A stretch of 64,000 nt of DNA, taken from NCBI GenBank assembly GCA_964057225.1, contig OZ059895.1, positions 18,753,688 to 18,817,687 on the forward strand, given 5' to 3'. The notes beneath the pieces are model-generated. The model was not told the DNA's origin and searched no databases. It worked only from the letters and a program-made list of their open reading frames with translations. A program made the position numbers and the translations under genes. Shown one piece after another: positions 12,696-26,292 of the stretch (the first letter of the stretch is position 1; each line of letters starts with the position of its first letter). The DNA is from Auanema rhodensis. Its lineage: Eukaryota; Nematoda; Chromadorea; Rhabditida; Rhabditidae.

Positions 12696-13678
12696 CTCTC
12701 TCTTCTCTCTTTCTACTGTTCTTTCTCTATATCTCAACTATAACTTCTTTTGCCCTAGGTCTCCATGCTATTGTGAACAATGCTGGTATAGTTGGAAACT
12801 CTTTTTTCAGCGACTTTTTGACTGTTGCAGATTATAAAAAGGTCATTTCATTCACCTCAATTCAGAAATATACAGAACAAAGAACTTTTAGGCATCAGAA
12901 GTCAATCTGTTTGGTGTTATCAGAATTACTGAAGCCTTGAAGCCACTAGTGAAACAGACAAGGTTTTAATCTTTTCATATCAAACATAGAGAAACTTCCT
13001 GTATTCAGAGGACGAATTGTAACCGTTTCAAGCATATGTTCTCGCGTTGGAATTATGGGAATTGGTCCTTATACCGTTTCTAAGTTCGGTGTTTCTGGAT
13101 ATTGTGATGTCATACGTCAAGAACTCCGAATGTGGGGTGTTTCAGTACATGTACTAGAACCGGGATTCTTCAAGACACCATTAATAGAAAAGTCTAATAT
13201 TGATGTAAGTCTAAGAAAAAACAAAAGATTATTCAAAAAAAAAATTTAGAGATACATGGACGAAGTTTGGAGAAAATGTCCGGAAGAAGTGCAAGAGGAA
13301 TATGGTGAGCAATTCTTCCGAGAAGGTACAACATAGTAAATATTTGAAGTTAACGAGATATGTTTAGGCCAAGAGAAAACCAATAATCTTCTGAATAGTA
13401 TATCATCGTCACATATCGAATGGGTTGTTGATGCATATTTCCATGCAATCACATCAAGGTTCCCCCGCTTACGATATCAGATAGGCTGGGATGCAACATT
13501 ATTGTAAACTTATTCAAATCCAAATTTTGAAAAAAAACACATATATTCCAGATTCATTCCCTTATCATTCATACCATCACGCATACAAGATATTATATTT
13601 AGTATCACAGAAAAGGCGATAGGACTTCCAAAACCCAGAAAATTACAAGAAGGCTGTTGGATGGTGGGATATAAATAA
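11883..13678 (+). CDS. Short-chain dehydrogenase, RDH/17-beta-HSD6 (DHRS9-like) type
   Basis: This encodes an NAD(P)-dependent SDR of the retinol/hydroxysteroid dehydrogenase branch, probably ER-anchored by an N-terminal hydrophobic helix (about residues 4-25). Ten exons give 348 residues with consistent phases: 11883-11891, 12184-12325, 12374-12447, 12488-12620, 12759-12841, 12892-12962, 13009-13204, 13250-13325, 13368-13503 and 13552-13678. Family marks are the cofactor motif VFITGCDSGFGYHLA, the structural NNAG, the catalytic Ser in VTVSSICSR and the YTVSK active site. An in-frame ATG at 11769 would add 38 residues of Ser/Thr-rich sequence. I prefer 11883 because the extension overlaps the antisense coding-like segment and looks unlike the family. 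Intron 4 carries a 39-bp CT tract. The gene converges on COG3, with 98 bp between the stops. The substrate (retinoid, steroid or other) is not determinable here. Confidence 0.9.
12653..12691. repeat. (CT)n microsatellite in SDR intron 4
   Basis: About 39 bp of CT dinucleotides directly upstream of the exon 5 acceptor region. It lengthens the polypyrimidine side of the intron. Confidence 0.95.
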
Positions 13679-13776
13679 AAAAAAAGTTATTAAAATTATG
13701 TACAATTTACATCACAGACCAATAATATTGTTATATTATGTATAAATTATAAATTAATTGTATAATATTCAATAAA

Positions 13777-16700
13777 TTATTTCTTATTTAGTAATAAATA
13801 AACTTGTTGAATGTTAGGTAATGCTGCAATACTCTTACTTTCCTCATCGTAGCATTTGTTAGCGAAGGCAATCGCACGAGAAAATACATCAGAAATCCGT
13901 TTCCTAACTGGCGACAGAAGAATTCCTTCGGTCTCATTCACTCCAATGTACAGATTATACAGAGAACAAAGCTTTAAAAATAATAAAAATAATAAAACTT
14001 ATCAAGATCAACTGGATTACCTCCGGCCACTTGGTGCTCAACGCCTTGAAAGCAATATTGACCACTTCACCAAGTTTTTCGGCTGCCAAGTGGGGATAAT
14101 TTTTCAGAACAAAGTTAGGTTGTAGCGACTGCAAAAACCTTTATGTCCGAGTTAACCTTTCTTGACTTACTTCATCTTCAGCACTATCTACTAAACCTAT
14201 CATATCACCTAAAACAAAGAATGTAGACGTGTGTACAAGCGCATTGCACGATGAGCGTAAACGAGCATCAATAACTAGTCGACTATCATTTGATTGTTCA
14301 GTTAAATGTACAGGAACCTTTAATATAATCAAAATTCAACTTGAGAAAGTATTAGTATTACCGAGAATAATAGCTCTAAGAAAGCGTTGTTGGAACTAAA
14401 CTGGAACAAACGACTGGGATCTTCGAATATGCTATTTTTCATTTTCGTAAAATCAAAAGTTATTTCTCTTGTAGGTAAAGTTGCATCAGCTCTAAATAAA
14501 GTTTTTTTTACATTACGACAAAGTTCCCACAAACCTATGAGAAGCAGCTTGTCTATACGGTGTAGTTTGTTCACGTAAAATCAGAAGATGTTTTACAACA
14601 AACAACTCGGCATCAATCTGTTTCGTACGACCACCCTGAATACGGTAGAAATTAGCATAAAACAAGCTAACGCAATATGTGGTGATTAGAATACAGTTAT
14701 CAAACTCATTTAATACTTTCTGCACAAGATGACTGGTTGTGAAAAAAATGAATGTCGAAACATATTTTCATTTTTACCTTTTTCAGAGGTGATGCAGCTA
14801 TTTGCTGTGCAGCAGTTTCCAATGAGTCACAACACATAGTTAACAAATCCCTAGCAAGTGATTGGAAAACGCCCATCTGGAAAAAAAATAATGAAGTAAG
14901 TAAGAAAAACACAAACCACGTACGTCCAAGCATTTAAATAGTTTAGCTAAGCACATAACAGTTCTTCTCACTGTTGGATACCACAAACAATGTAAGTCTA
15001 CTGCTGATATTGGAGCATTTTGAGGAGGTACATTTATATCATTTTTATCAGGCTCGCTTTCACCTAAATTCATTAAGCATTATTTGAGTGACTCCTATCC
15101 TAAATAAACCGTTAGTTGTGGCTTCGATAATTGCTTCGGCTGATTCTTTGTTCTTTAGAATCTTATCTTTTTCGATAGATCGCATCATTTCCAACTTTTC
15201 CGGATATGCTAAGTCTCCAGAAGCAGGCTTATAGTTTACAACATCAGAAACACCATAAGACTCTGCTCTGTAGACAATACGTTCAGCAACATCTCCTACT
15301 AATTCATTTATGACTTGTATGAAGCCGGCACGAGGATCGAAGCTTCCATCCTCAACGATAGAAGCTAACAAGGAGCAACGCTCTTCAATCATTTCAACCT
15401 TAAAATCGTATTCATTCCACAAAACGGGAGGGAAAATTATACCTTCAGAATAGTGCAAATTTCAGCTAATGTTTCCAGATGAGGATTATGAACAACAAGT
15501 GGTCGTAGCATATCATACAAAATCCGAGAGATGGATTCAACGAATTCTTCAAACGGATGAACAGTTAGAGTATTGTTGAAAGAATATAATGATGGATTTC
15601 TGACAAGAGAAGAAAAATGAAGAATTATTCCAAAAAAGCATACTTAGGTTTTTCCACTTCTGCATCCTCAAGACCGTCAGTGTTGAAGAATTGCTTATAT
15701 AATCTATACTCATCGTCACAAACTCTGAGTATGAACAAACAGCCTGATCTGGCTAATGCGCATGATGATTCACCATGAACGCTTCAAAAATAATGGGTAA
15801 AGTACTATATCTTTTCGAACTTACGTAGTCAAATAATTCAGTGTTGCTTGAATAATTGGACCTAATAATTGATTTCTGGTTTGGAAATAAGCTTGTTGGC
15901 ATTCAGCTAACATAGCTTGAAATTCTGGTACATTAGCAAAACGTTGTTCAGCTACAGATAAAGCAGTCCTGAAATTATAATATGTTAATAAACTAACAAA
16001 ACAAAGTACTAACTTAACAGAACTTGCTTTAGAAGCAAAAACTCCATATAGTAAAGCAAATGTGTCATCATCAGCTCGACCACGACCAAGTTTTTCGTAA
16101 TCTACTTGCAACTGAGCCTGCTTTTCCCTAACATCAGAAACTGACGTTTCAATATCAGCTAACACTCCAACACGAATACTAGTCATGGCTCTGAAGCAAA
16201 GGAAAATTAGAGGAATTGTAAATAAACATATAGATACTTACCTGCTAAGACATTGTTCGTATTTAGATATATAAACAGCAGATTCTTTATATTCTGGATG
16301 CTGTTTAAGAAAAGTCATGCATTCGTCAATGGTGGCCAAAATACTGGTAAAAGTCTGACCAGTTACTGATAATTTAGACGTATTATTCAATTTCTGAAAA
16401 AAATAAATTGTGAAACTAAATTAATTTAATTTCTATACCTTCATTATAACATCTGCTTGTTTGAAAAAGTACAAATTGGTTTTAATTTGTTCTGAACCAG
16501 CAGCTAAAGCTGTTTGCTGGGCTAAAGCTCTATCACACGCATCATGTAAAGATGAAGTTCTAGCTGTAACGCCATCATATGTGGTTCTAAGATCTTTCAA
16601 TGTCTGAAAAAATATAATATCCTTCTTTAAGTAATTTCTTAATACTCGAGCCTACCGTTGTATAAACATCAATGCGTTCCTTTAAAACTCTTAATCGTTT

Positions 16701-16983
16701 AATGTTAGATCTCAAAGCAATAACTTCAGGAGTGTCTTGCTTTTCAGATACAGATAATTCTTTATCATAGGCTTCTTTCAAAGCGGCAGACAAAGCATTA
16801 GCCAATACAGCATCACCAGAAAAACTAGCCGTATCTTCTAAATATTCCCAATATTTTTAAATATATTCCTACAATAATCTAACCTTCAGCAGTATTATCG
16901 TCAGGTGCTGACGGTAAACCAAAATCAACAGCCTTTGATGAAAGAAGTTCAATGGTTTTGAACTGGAGTTGTTCAAACTCCAT
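13777..16983 (-). CDS. cog-3: Conserved oligomeric Golgi complex subunit 3
   Basis: COG3/Sec34 is a lobe A subunit of the COG tether that recycles glycosylation enzymes by retrograde intra-Golgi traffic. Recognition rests on stretches matching the animal protein: [28 protein letters not shown] near the C-terminal third, [16 protein letters not shown], and [13 protein letters not shown] in the Sec34-like N-terminal half. The ATG at 16983 is preceded directly by an intron-like acceptor (ATTAAG), suggesting a trans-splice site. The stop TAA is at 13777-13779. There are more than ten exons with short introns. It lies 269 bp downstream of NXT1 on the same strand, an operon-like arrangement. The N-terminus is shorter than in vertebrate COG3. 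Confidence 0.93.
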
Positions 16984-17252
16984 CTTAATGTAATAAAAGT
17001 AATTGTTTTGAAGTGTGGGATGAATTTGATTGAAGTATGTGGATCTTGAACCAAATAAGATTAAAGAATATTTGTCGTAAGTATCATTTTTATTTAGAGA
17101 CAACCCGTTCATAACGTTAAAAAAACGAATTAATGAATAAATTAACAAAGGTAAATAACAACAAATAAGCAAAACCATGTATTCATAGGAAAATAAAGAA
17201 CTTCAATATGAGAGAACAGTTAATCGCAGTATCGCATTCTGTTGCTTTTAAC

Positions 17253-17712
17253 CTAAAATAGATCATTAATAATAATATCTCTGTGAAATAAAACTTTATA
17301 TTTTCCTCCATCTTCAATAAGAGTAAAAGTTTGAGTGAAAGCATGGACTTCTCCTCCTACGGTAACAGATCCACCACAATGAAGTATCAAACAGCTACCC
17401 ATTCCAGAATGGGTATCAGGAATACGTTGAACATCAATAGACTGGACTACATGTTGTGTTTCAGGTAAACAAGAACTGAATCTATATGGGAAAAAATAAA
17501 AATTAAGTAAAATGCTAAAAACTATACTTGACGATATCATCCTGGCCTTCGCAAGTATTACCATTCCATACAAAAGTTGGCTTTTCGTCCACATAAAGTA
17601 AACCAAGTGTTTCTCTCTTACGGTCCATTGCGGCATAGAATAAACTAGTGAAATGCGAAGCTGAAGAGCAGTTTTCTTCATCGATTTTGTTAGCATCTTG
17701 AATAGAAGACAT
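17253..17712 (-). CDS. nxt-1: NTF2-related export protein NXT1 (p15)
   Basis: NXT1 is the small NTF2-fold partner of the mRNA export receptor NXF1/TAP at nuclear pores. Two exons (17712-17528 and 17481-17253) encode 137 residues, close to the usual 140. Visible family marks are FTSLFYAAMDRKRETLGLLY, FVWNGN, the central VQSIDVQRIPD strand and the C-terminal FTQTFTLIEDGGKYKVLFH. The start at 17712 is chosen because TTTTCAG, a trans-splice-like acceptor, ends 3 bp upstream. An in-frame ATG at 17733 would place this acceptor inside the coding region. It is followed on the same strand by COG3. Confidence 0.93.
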
Positions 17713-18525
17713 TTTCTGAAAATTAAATATCAAGCTTCAAAAACTAAAAAGTTATATGAAAATTTCAAAATTTGTATGAGAAAAAGTAGGGGTTTTTGAA
17801 AATATGGTGGTGAACGTATTACGTTTTGCGTGTACTTTTCATTGCGTACAATATTTTTTACGTACTAAAATTGAAAAAAAAATTTCCGAAAATCGGTAAA
17901 TGAAAAAGACAAAATAAAATCAGGAAAAGGCATAAAAGAAATAATCAAATAAGCATATTAAGAAAGAACTGCTGCAAAATAATTTATGATGTAATTAACG
18001 AAGTATTATATTGAGTTCTTAGGGAGTCATATAAGATCAGTAGAGCAAATACAGATAGAGTAAAAACAAAAGCCAGATACCAGACAAAGATTTAAAAGTG
18101 AACAAGAATTTCCAAGGCATTTCTTCAAAAATAAAAAGAGTAGAGTTATATAATTATCTTTCAAAATTTAGGAAATTCGTATACGATGATGGTTGCCTGT
18201 ACCAATGTCGATGACATTACCACAATGGTTCTATAAAATGTAAAGAAAGTGACGTTATGTATATACGAGGATTTCTATGATTTATTATCTTCTGGTCTCA
18301 TTAATTGTGAAAAGCTACTTCAAGAAAAGGAAGAAGTAATTGTGAAAGCGGATAAGTTATCAGTCGAATACATGAAAGCTGCTAAAGTTATGAGATAAAA
18401 GCTTGTGACTTTGAACAACTTCAATTGAATAAACATTGAGATAAGTAAAGTATATTTAATCTGTTTATTTACAAACATTTGATCTTTGTATATGCTTTGT
18501 CATACTTTTCAATACTTAGTTAACA
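17713..18525. other. Intergenic region between NXT1 and the chemoreceptor
   Basis: Upstream flank of the NXT1-COG3 cluster and 3' flank of the chemoreceptor gene. It contains clustered ACGT/GTAC-rich sequence near 17.81-17.87 kb. A coding-looking segment on the plus strand at about 18.05-18.42 kb is listed separately. I see no complete gene. Confidence 0.5.
18050..18421 (+). pseudogene. Frame-broken coding-like segment
   Basis: One plus-strand frame is open from about 18058 to 18212 (includes RVELYNYLSKFRKFVYDDGC). Another is open from 18237 to 18421 (includes EDFYDLLSSGLINCEKLLQE, ending KAAKVMR and TAA). They are in different frames. A possible 63-bp intron (about 18179-18241) would join them, but its donor is weak and no start codon is visible upstream. 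It could be a decayed gene, the last exons of an unmodelled gene, or chance. I recognise no family. Confidence 0.2.
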
Positions 18526-20385
18526 TCAAGGCTGTTTGTTAAAAATATTCTTTAAGGAATTGAAGTAATCGTCTTGATGTACGTTTCGGACAATGATAGC
18601 TTCTCGCTCCTTCTTTTCTTTTTTTGATTGGTAGATAAGAATAGATGGCATTATGATGGAATACAAAAATGTCTGTAAAAGTATTTTTTTGAAATAAATA
18701 GAAAAATCCTTTAAATGTTCTAACCAGGTTCACAAGTTCCAATACTAGTACGAATGTTATCTTATCCATAGTTTTAACAAGCTTAAGAATTATTTAATTT
18801 ATTAATTATTATTTGAAATACTATTTGTTATATGAATAAGGTTTTTGTCATTCAAAACAAAATGATTTTTAATAAAAAAAAGAAAAGAAAAGCTATTAAC
18901 CATTATTATAAATAAACATAATCCATTCAGGAACATCAATATGAAATGAATACAGCATAGAGGTAACAGTTTCTTAATAACATTCTGTGTTTCATTCATC
19001 TGAAAACAAAAAAAAATAAAAATAGTTTGATAAAATATTGACAAACTTGATATTTTGATCCTAATGCAAAACTATTAGCAACTTTTTGTAAATGTAATTT
19101 ATTATTTTGAGTTTTATAGAACGCGAAAGTGAAAAGAAAAATAAAGCCAGCTTCGAAAGCAATATTTAATATAGTTAATACCTATAATAAAAATTAATTT
19201 ATTAATAAAAAGAAAATATAGAATGTTATACTGTAAGTTCATTCTCTGTTTGAGGTGTTCTTGCTGTTATAATCACTGTATTATGATCCAAATTGATTAA
19301 ACGTGAAAAAATATATTCATATGGTATATAATATGTAATAAAAATCTAAAAATGGGAAATATTATTTTAAAAAATTATAAATTATATAAAGAATTTCTTC
19401 CGATCCCCCCCCCCTTTTCATGAAGTTTTGCATGTATGTTGGTATTGGGAATCAGAAGAAAATGTTTATCAACAGTGAACATACCGTTAATATTGAAAGA
19501 ATAATTGATATATATGGTTTTCTAATTTTTTCATATTGTTGTGGATCATATGTTGATATTGCTCTTTCTACTGCTATTACAAACATTGATGTTGATTGTC
19601 CTAACGTTGAAGATAGGAAAGGAGACTTCAGATGAGCAGATAGACGTACTGTTATCAAACCCTCACATGGTGTTTCTTTGTACATCAATCGTCTGAAATT
19701 GAAGTCAATTGTAAGGAAATTAAGAAAATCATGCAGTTTTGCTCTCGTTCTTCTTCAAGTTTATACGTCCAAAACATTGTGAGCAGCTTAAACATCAAGC
19801 AGAAGTTGCAAATAGTTTTGTCAGAAAGAAACTTGATTAGATCGTTTAAAATTCAGAGATCAAAATCATTATCTAAACATCAAGCATGTTTCGATATTTA
19901 AATACTAAACTGCATGAAATAATAATTGTATTTTATTAAAATTCATAAATCACCTGTAATAATCATATAAATATAATGTAAGATGTGAAATTGGTAGTAA
20001 AATTGTATAGAAGCAATGTACGATGAATAAAATTCTTCCATTGATATGTCCAATCCATGTAAGTAACTATAACAAATTAAAATATATTATTATGCAGCTT
20101 ATACTTTTTTTTTAATAATTATTACTTTTACTAAACTTTAATATTTGAACAAGTTTAAAAATTAATTACATTGAAAAGAAAAATATTTAATAAATTATGA
20201 ATTTATATATTATATATATAAGATTAAAAAACCTTATGATATGCTAATGATATAGTAGAAATTATTCCAATTGCACATAATATACCTTTTATAAAATATA
20301 AAATAAAAATATAATTATTATCAAGTAATTCTTTCATGGTAATACATAGGTCATCATTTTGATATGATGATGTCTGTGATTTCAT
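18526..20385 (-). CDS. Serpentine chemoreceptor, Sra/Sre superfamily
   Basis: A seven-transmembrane nematode chemoreceptor, expected in the cilia or membranes of sensory neurons and coupling to a G protein. Eight exons on the minus strand read from ATG 20385 (MKSQTSSYQNDD) to TGA 18526, about 340 residues. Diagnostic features are the TM3-end motif VIAVERAISTYDPQQYEK, corresponding to the ERxxAT region of Sra/Srab/Sre receptors, and the pre-TM6 element ALGSKYQMNETQNVI, which matches the conserved LSxKYQxxEN element of that superfamily. A Pro-containing TM7 (IIMPSILIYQ) precedes a basic tail. All introns are short and AT-rich except one of about 250 bp near 19.7-19.95 kb. I cannot choose between the sra, srab and sre subfamilies. 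The ligand is unknown. Confidence 0.85.
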
Positions 20386-22038
20386 GAACTATTATTCAGA
20401 ATTAATATAAATAAAAATATAAAATTGAATCTGAAATAATTGAAAAATAATATAAATAAATATAAAACTAAATAGAGAAATAAATAAAAGAATACATCAG
20501 AATATGTATCAGACTAGTAAGACTGTATTAGAACAATCTTGATACAATGCTTAAAGCTTAACTATGCTTCATGTTTTATATTGCAGAATTAACTGAACTG
20601 AACATACTTACATATATATAGTAGTTATATAAAGATAGATGAATGATTATAATATAAATAGTAAGTAATTACTATAAATGGTAAAATGCAAAGAAGTAAA
20701 AAACAGTTTTGAATTCTAATAATATGCTTATAAACCAACTACAAAATACAAATTACATAGATATATAATATTATAAAGAAAATTATTTTTTTTATTTAAA
20801 AATAAAGAAAAGAAAATTTTTTTATGAATGTATTTAGAAATATTATAAAAAATTACTTTATACATGTGTGTTGTACAGTATACTATACTATGTACATAGT
20901 TGAACAACGATCTGGGATACAAGTTAATATAATTTTAATGAAAATCATTGTATCCATATGATTTTCGTTTATTCAATAAAAATAATAATATAATACATAT
21001 AAGATGTTTGATGTTAAATAGAAGAAATATATAAAATCAAGAAATAAAGAATTACTGTTTCATTGACTGACATTTAGTATGAATAAATAGGAACTTTATT
21101 CAAATAGATTAATATTTTGATATTTATTATATATTAACTTATATATTATTTATTTTTAGTTATATATATATATATAAGTTAATGAACATTTATATTAAAA
21201 AAACTTGTTATAAGATAAGTATTTACATATACATACTCTGAAAAATGAATGATAATTGAATTTTAATTGTTTTAATATAATTAAAATTAAATTTAAATGA
21301 TATATTAATAGATAAAATATTGTTAGAAGAATTATCAGAAGCACATAAAAACTAATAAAATATCTCAATAATCATCATTATTTTGATAAAATAATTTAAA
21401 AATTAATAAAATTTATTCATTGAATATGATATTTATATAAATATATTTATACATATTTAACTACAAAAAGAGCATATTTCTTAATTTAAAGTAGAGTAAT
21501 TAACACTTTATCTATATTCTTATATTTTTAAAATTCTACAAATTAGTTTTGAAAGTTTTATTTTTTTTCAAATACAAACAAAATAAATTTTTAAAAATAT
21601 TTATTTGAAATGAACAATCAAATTGATTTATTTTTATTTTTGTTGTTTAGCTTCAATAAAATTAATAGTCAATACAATTATATTTATTGAACAACCAAAA
21701 ATAAAGAAACTTTTTTTTTGTTTAAAAAACCGACATTTCAATAAAAAAATTAAAAAAACAACAAAAAGAATGAATAATACATGATATTTGTCCTTTTTGA
21801 ATTTTTTTTTGAATTTTATAAAAATGTTATTATTTAATTAAAATTTTAAAATAATCAATATTTTATAAAAATGAATATTTAAATATTTTTATTTGAAATA
21901 TTGAAGAAACATTTGCATTAACAAGGTATCATTATTTAAGAAGAAGAAATAGGAGAAATGAGATGATATATGATGATGATGACTATGATGATGTTAGAAT
22001 GGACATTTTTCGTTTTCAAGTTTTCAAGTTTGCAAGTT

Positions 22039-22500
<462 letters not shown>

Positions 22501-22513
22501 ACGCAGATTCGCT

Positions 22514-22533
22514 TTCTCTCTCTCTCTCTCTCT
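22514..22533. repeat. (CT)n tract complementary to the neighbouring GA tract
   Basis: About 20 bp of CT, the reverse complement of part of the GA tract at 22327-22438. Confidence 0.9.
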
Positions 22534-23584
22534 ATAATTCCCTCTTAAATTATCTGATTTGGTATTATTTTCAAAATAGAATTGTTCGAGTGTTTCACGC
22601 TCAATTGTTTTCTTTGAACAAGGGTATACACTGTCTTTTTCTCTATCTATAATGGGTAATTATAAAGCTCTCATGTTAAACCATATTACCTTTCGGAACA
22701 TTTATTGGAGTCATAGAGGATCAGTCATCCATAATGAGCTAAATTATTTCCGTTTGAAACCTTTTAAGTGGCTGAAATAGCCTTCTGCGCACCTCCTTTC
22801 TCGTCAGTCTATCTTCTTCTATTCCTCCCGACTTCCGCTTTCTAGGAGTCTCCTAACATTGGGTCACTACTCTCCCTAAGCATAATATCCAGCATACTCT
22901 TGGCATACTCATATTCTGCCTCACTCTCTCATATAAGAGCTCAACTGGTGTTGCTAGCTGGTTGGTTCTAATTAGATAGGTCATTTCAGATTGTATTAAT
23001 GCACCTTTATATGGTCAGGGCTATTTCACTTTTAATTTATTTAATTTATTTCCATCTAGTTATATAACTAGACTATATAATACACTAACTATATGATTAT
23101 AATAATTCAAAAATCATATAATTGTATGACAGATGGATAGCTCCAATGCTATATTCAAAACGACCATGTTAGTATCTAAACACAACAGCTTCATCTAAAC
23201 ATTAAGGAAAATGAGAAAACAAAATTAATTCATTTTCTCACCAGATTTTTTTGGCAAACAGCCAACTTATTTAAATTGATCATCAATCTTATATAATATA
23301 TTAGTTTAATAGCTAACTTTTATTTTATTTACATGTTTGATTTTTTGTTTCTTTACCAGCCACCCTCTATTTCTCTTTCATCCAAACTCTCAAATAACAT
23401 GCTAAATCTAATCTTTTCCTCTATTTCTCTCGAACTCCTGAAGGTGTTCATCTCTCCTTCCTTCTCTAAAGTCACAACTATCTCAGTTTCCTCAAGTTCG
23501 TCATGCTTAGTTTTTAAACTAAATGCTCCAAATGCTCAAAGATTCAGTTCTTCATTATTATCCTTATTATGTCTCTTCCCCTCC

Positions 23585-23590
<6 letters not shown>

Positions 23591-23658
<68 letters not shown>

Positions 23659-23662
23659 ATCT
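23591..23662. repeat. (CT)n microsatellite
   Basis: About 60 bp of pure CT followed by CTAT-type variants. Intergenic. Confidence 0.95.
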
Positions 23663-23940
23663 CTTCTTACATTACCCTCATGAATATACTTCAGTTGTTT
23701 CAATTAAGTATAATCAAACAGTTTAATTTCTAATATTATACTATATCATATAGTTATTAAACTTTAATACAATATTCATAAGTGGAATATATAATTGCTA
23801 ATAAAAATCAGGAAGTGATACGCATTTGCATATGTCAAATCTCTGCTGCAACTGCCCCACAAGCAATGCTTCATCTCTTTCTCTCCCACATCTTGTCTCC
23901 CTCCGCCCTCTCTCTTCCTCATCATCTTACATCTTCGATA

Positions 23941-24103
23941 GATCAAGCCCAGATCTGAGCAGTACATTCATATCCATGAAGCTGAAGCCACACTGACGAC
24001 CTTGCTGTCGCACTATCAGACCAACTAGCCACAGTGAGGAGCCACATGAAACAGCCGGCTGATGTCAACTACAATGTACATCCATATGTATATATAGATA
24101 TAG
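23941..24103 (+). pseudogene. Short coding-like segment with a frame change
   Basis: After a TTCGATAG acceptor-like site, one plus-strand frame reads SEQYIHIHEAEATL and then runs into TAG. The adjacent frame reads DDLAVALSDQLATVRSHMKQ from about 23994. A one-base shift near 23993 would make one continuous reading. The composition and GC content are unlike the surrounding DNA. It is possibly a decayed exon or a consensus error. No family recognised. Confidence 0.2.
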
Positions 24104-24550
24104 ATACAACTCTATTCATGTCTCTTATGTGTAGCATCTTCAGTCTTCAGGCATGTACATCTCTTCTGTCTATCTCTTCTCCATAAGAACGTCCATTTTC
24201 AAAATTACTTAAATAATTCAATTAACTTAGAACATTTAAGATGCTCTATCTATCCATTTATCAGAAATATTAAATATTCTAAATATCATAAATACAAAAT
24301 AACAACAAAACTAACATTGTGAATAATGGCAAATGACAAACCCTATGTCATAAGCTAATAGTCCTTTCATTTTAGTGTCTCTAAACGGAACAAGAAAATG
24401 AAACAAACAAACTCATGTAATCTGCCTATATACAAATTATTCTGAAATCCTTGTTTTCTCTCACACCACTAGACTACCATGACTGATGGCCATATGATGA
24501 ATATGTTCTTATACTTCCCAGCAGCTTTTCTTTTTGTATTTTTTCACTTC

Positions 24551-24556
<6 letters not shown>

Positions 24557-24609
<53 letters not shown>
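24557..24609. repeat. (CT)n microsatellite
   Basis: About 53 bp of CT followed by degenerate pyrimidine sequence. Intergenic. Confidence 0.95.
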
Positions 24610-24611
<2 letters not shown>

Positions 24612-26189
24612 TTTCTCTCTCTCTTTCTCTATCTTTTATCTCCCTCTCTCTTCTCTTTCTAAAGTCTGATTTCAATAAAAAAAGGAACTTTTTTGCTCCT
24701 CTCAAAGTCCATCTGGCTTTAAGACTCATTTCCTACATTATGTTCCAAATTTCTGTTCGAATCTAATGTTCGATCCAATGATTGTCAACAGATTTTTGAA
24801 GAAAATTAAATATCATCATATTCTCTAAAAGCTTTAGAAAAGTTTTAAAAATTTTTCTCAGAGTACCTTTTTTCTTTTCAAAAAAACAAAAACAACTGCT
24901 GTCCTATGGACGGACGCCGTTTAGTTCAAGCTAAAGTGGTAGCTCGAACAACATTTTTCAGTCATGCAGATGACAAAAAAAATTACTGAGATAGGTGCAA
25001 GAAAAGAGAGAAAGAGAGGGCAAACTTACGAAAGAAAACCCAAGAAAAGTGTCTTCCAAGTTTAATCTTATTAATTATCAGAAAACTTTGTTTATACATG
25101 GAAAATTATTGTGAACGACGTCAGTTGTTGTCGTCATAATACTCCATTTACTTGAATCTTGTGCTCATGGAGACGTCATCTATACATCAATCTCACGTTC
25201 CCATCGTCGTCGTCGTGTCTATTCTGAACCAAATAGAATTGTTTCTGAAAAAAGTTTTTTCTTCTTGTCATTTCAGCTTATATCCATGAGTTTATTTTCT
25301 TTTTCTTTTTCGTTTTCTTCATTTCATATAAACATTGTAATTACAAAACTATTTACTAGTTTTTTTGTTTTCATTTGAACATGTTTTTTCAAAATTTCAG
25401 ACTTTAACTCTAAGAAATGAAGACTTTTATCTTCATTTTAAGCTTTAAAATATATATTTTTTCTTAATTTTACAACTTATTCAGTAGCATATCTATAATT
25501 ATTGAAAACTTTATTCAAGTTTTATTGCACGTATGCCCATTCGTACTCATTCTACAACTATAAATTTCAATTTCAAGCTTCATTTCAAGGCTTTCAATGT
25601 TTTTTGATGAGAATTTATGAGAAAATCCTTCACAAATACAGCATTCATATGAACATATTGTTTTCTGTGTTTTGTCATTAGTAATAAGAAAAGTCAGTTA
25701 CACACATGACCGCAGTGCCTTATGCACATATCGCCTTAAGCTACATTCATATATGCTTCAGCTTTTGGATATGTTCCAGCTTCTCTCAGCATTTATTAAA
25801 ACCTATTCTGTTGCAATATCCCAACAAACACAACTATATTTGATGTAAATTTGAGAAAACTTTTCTGAAACCAATCATTCTTCTTAGATTAGTTGGGACT
25901 TGATTTTGGACATTTTGATTCAAGACATGCAAAAGCCTAATATATCTCAAATAACCTCGCCGCTTTAACTCCCCCCTCTCTCTCTCTTTCTCTCTCTCTG
26001 TGGCTATCTCCTATTTATCGCTCTCCACCCTCCATCTCAATTCCCTTATTTCAATCTTTCATGCTTGACGCTAAATTTTTTTCTTGTGTTTCTCACTTGC
26101 CGACAAGATTTCATACACGAATTCAGTCATTTGGTATTATATTTGCATTGTTTATTTTATAATTGTCTTCACTACTTCTTCATGTTTTA

Positions 26190-26252
26190 GAGAGAGAGAG
26201 AGTGTGTTTAAAAAGAACATTGACAAGGTGGGATAGAGAGAGAGATAGAGAG

Positions 26253-26292
<40 letters not shown>
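26190..26292. repeat. GA / GATA microsatellite cluster
   Basis: Two GA runs flank an AGAT tetranucleotide run (about 26245-26272). Intergenic, upstream of the CPG4-like gene. Confidence 0.9.

Noticed and set aside
23333-23726. Ser/Leu-repeat open frames
   Set aside because: Produced by the CT tract; no start context or domains.
24740-24780. GTTCGAATC sequence resembling a tRNA B box
   Set aside because: No acceptor, D or anticodon stem can be drawn around it.
24907-24990. Short plus-strand frame MDGRRLVQAKVVARTTF
   Set aside because: Only 27 codons, no splice donor or neighbouring exons. Treated as chance.
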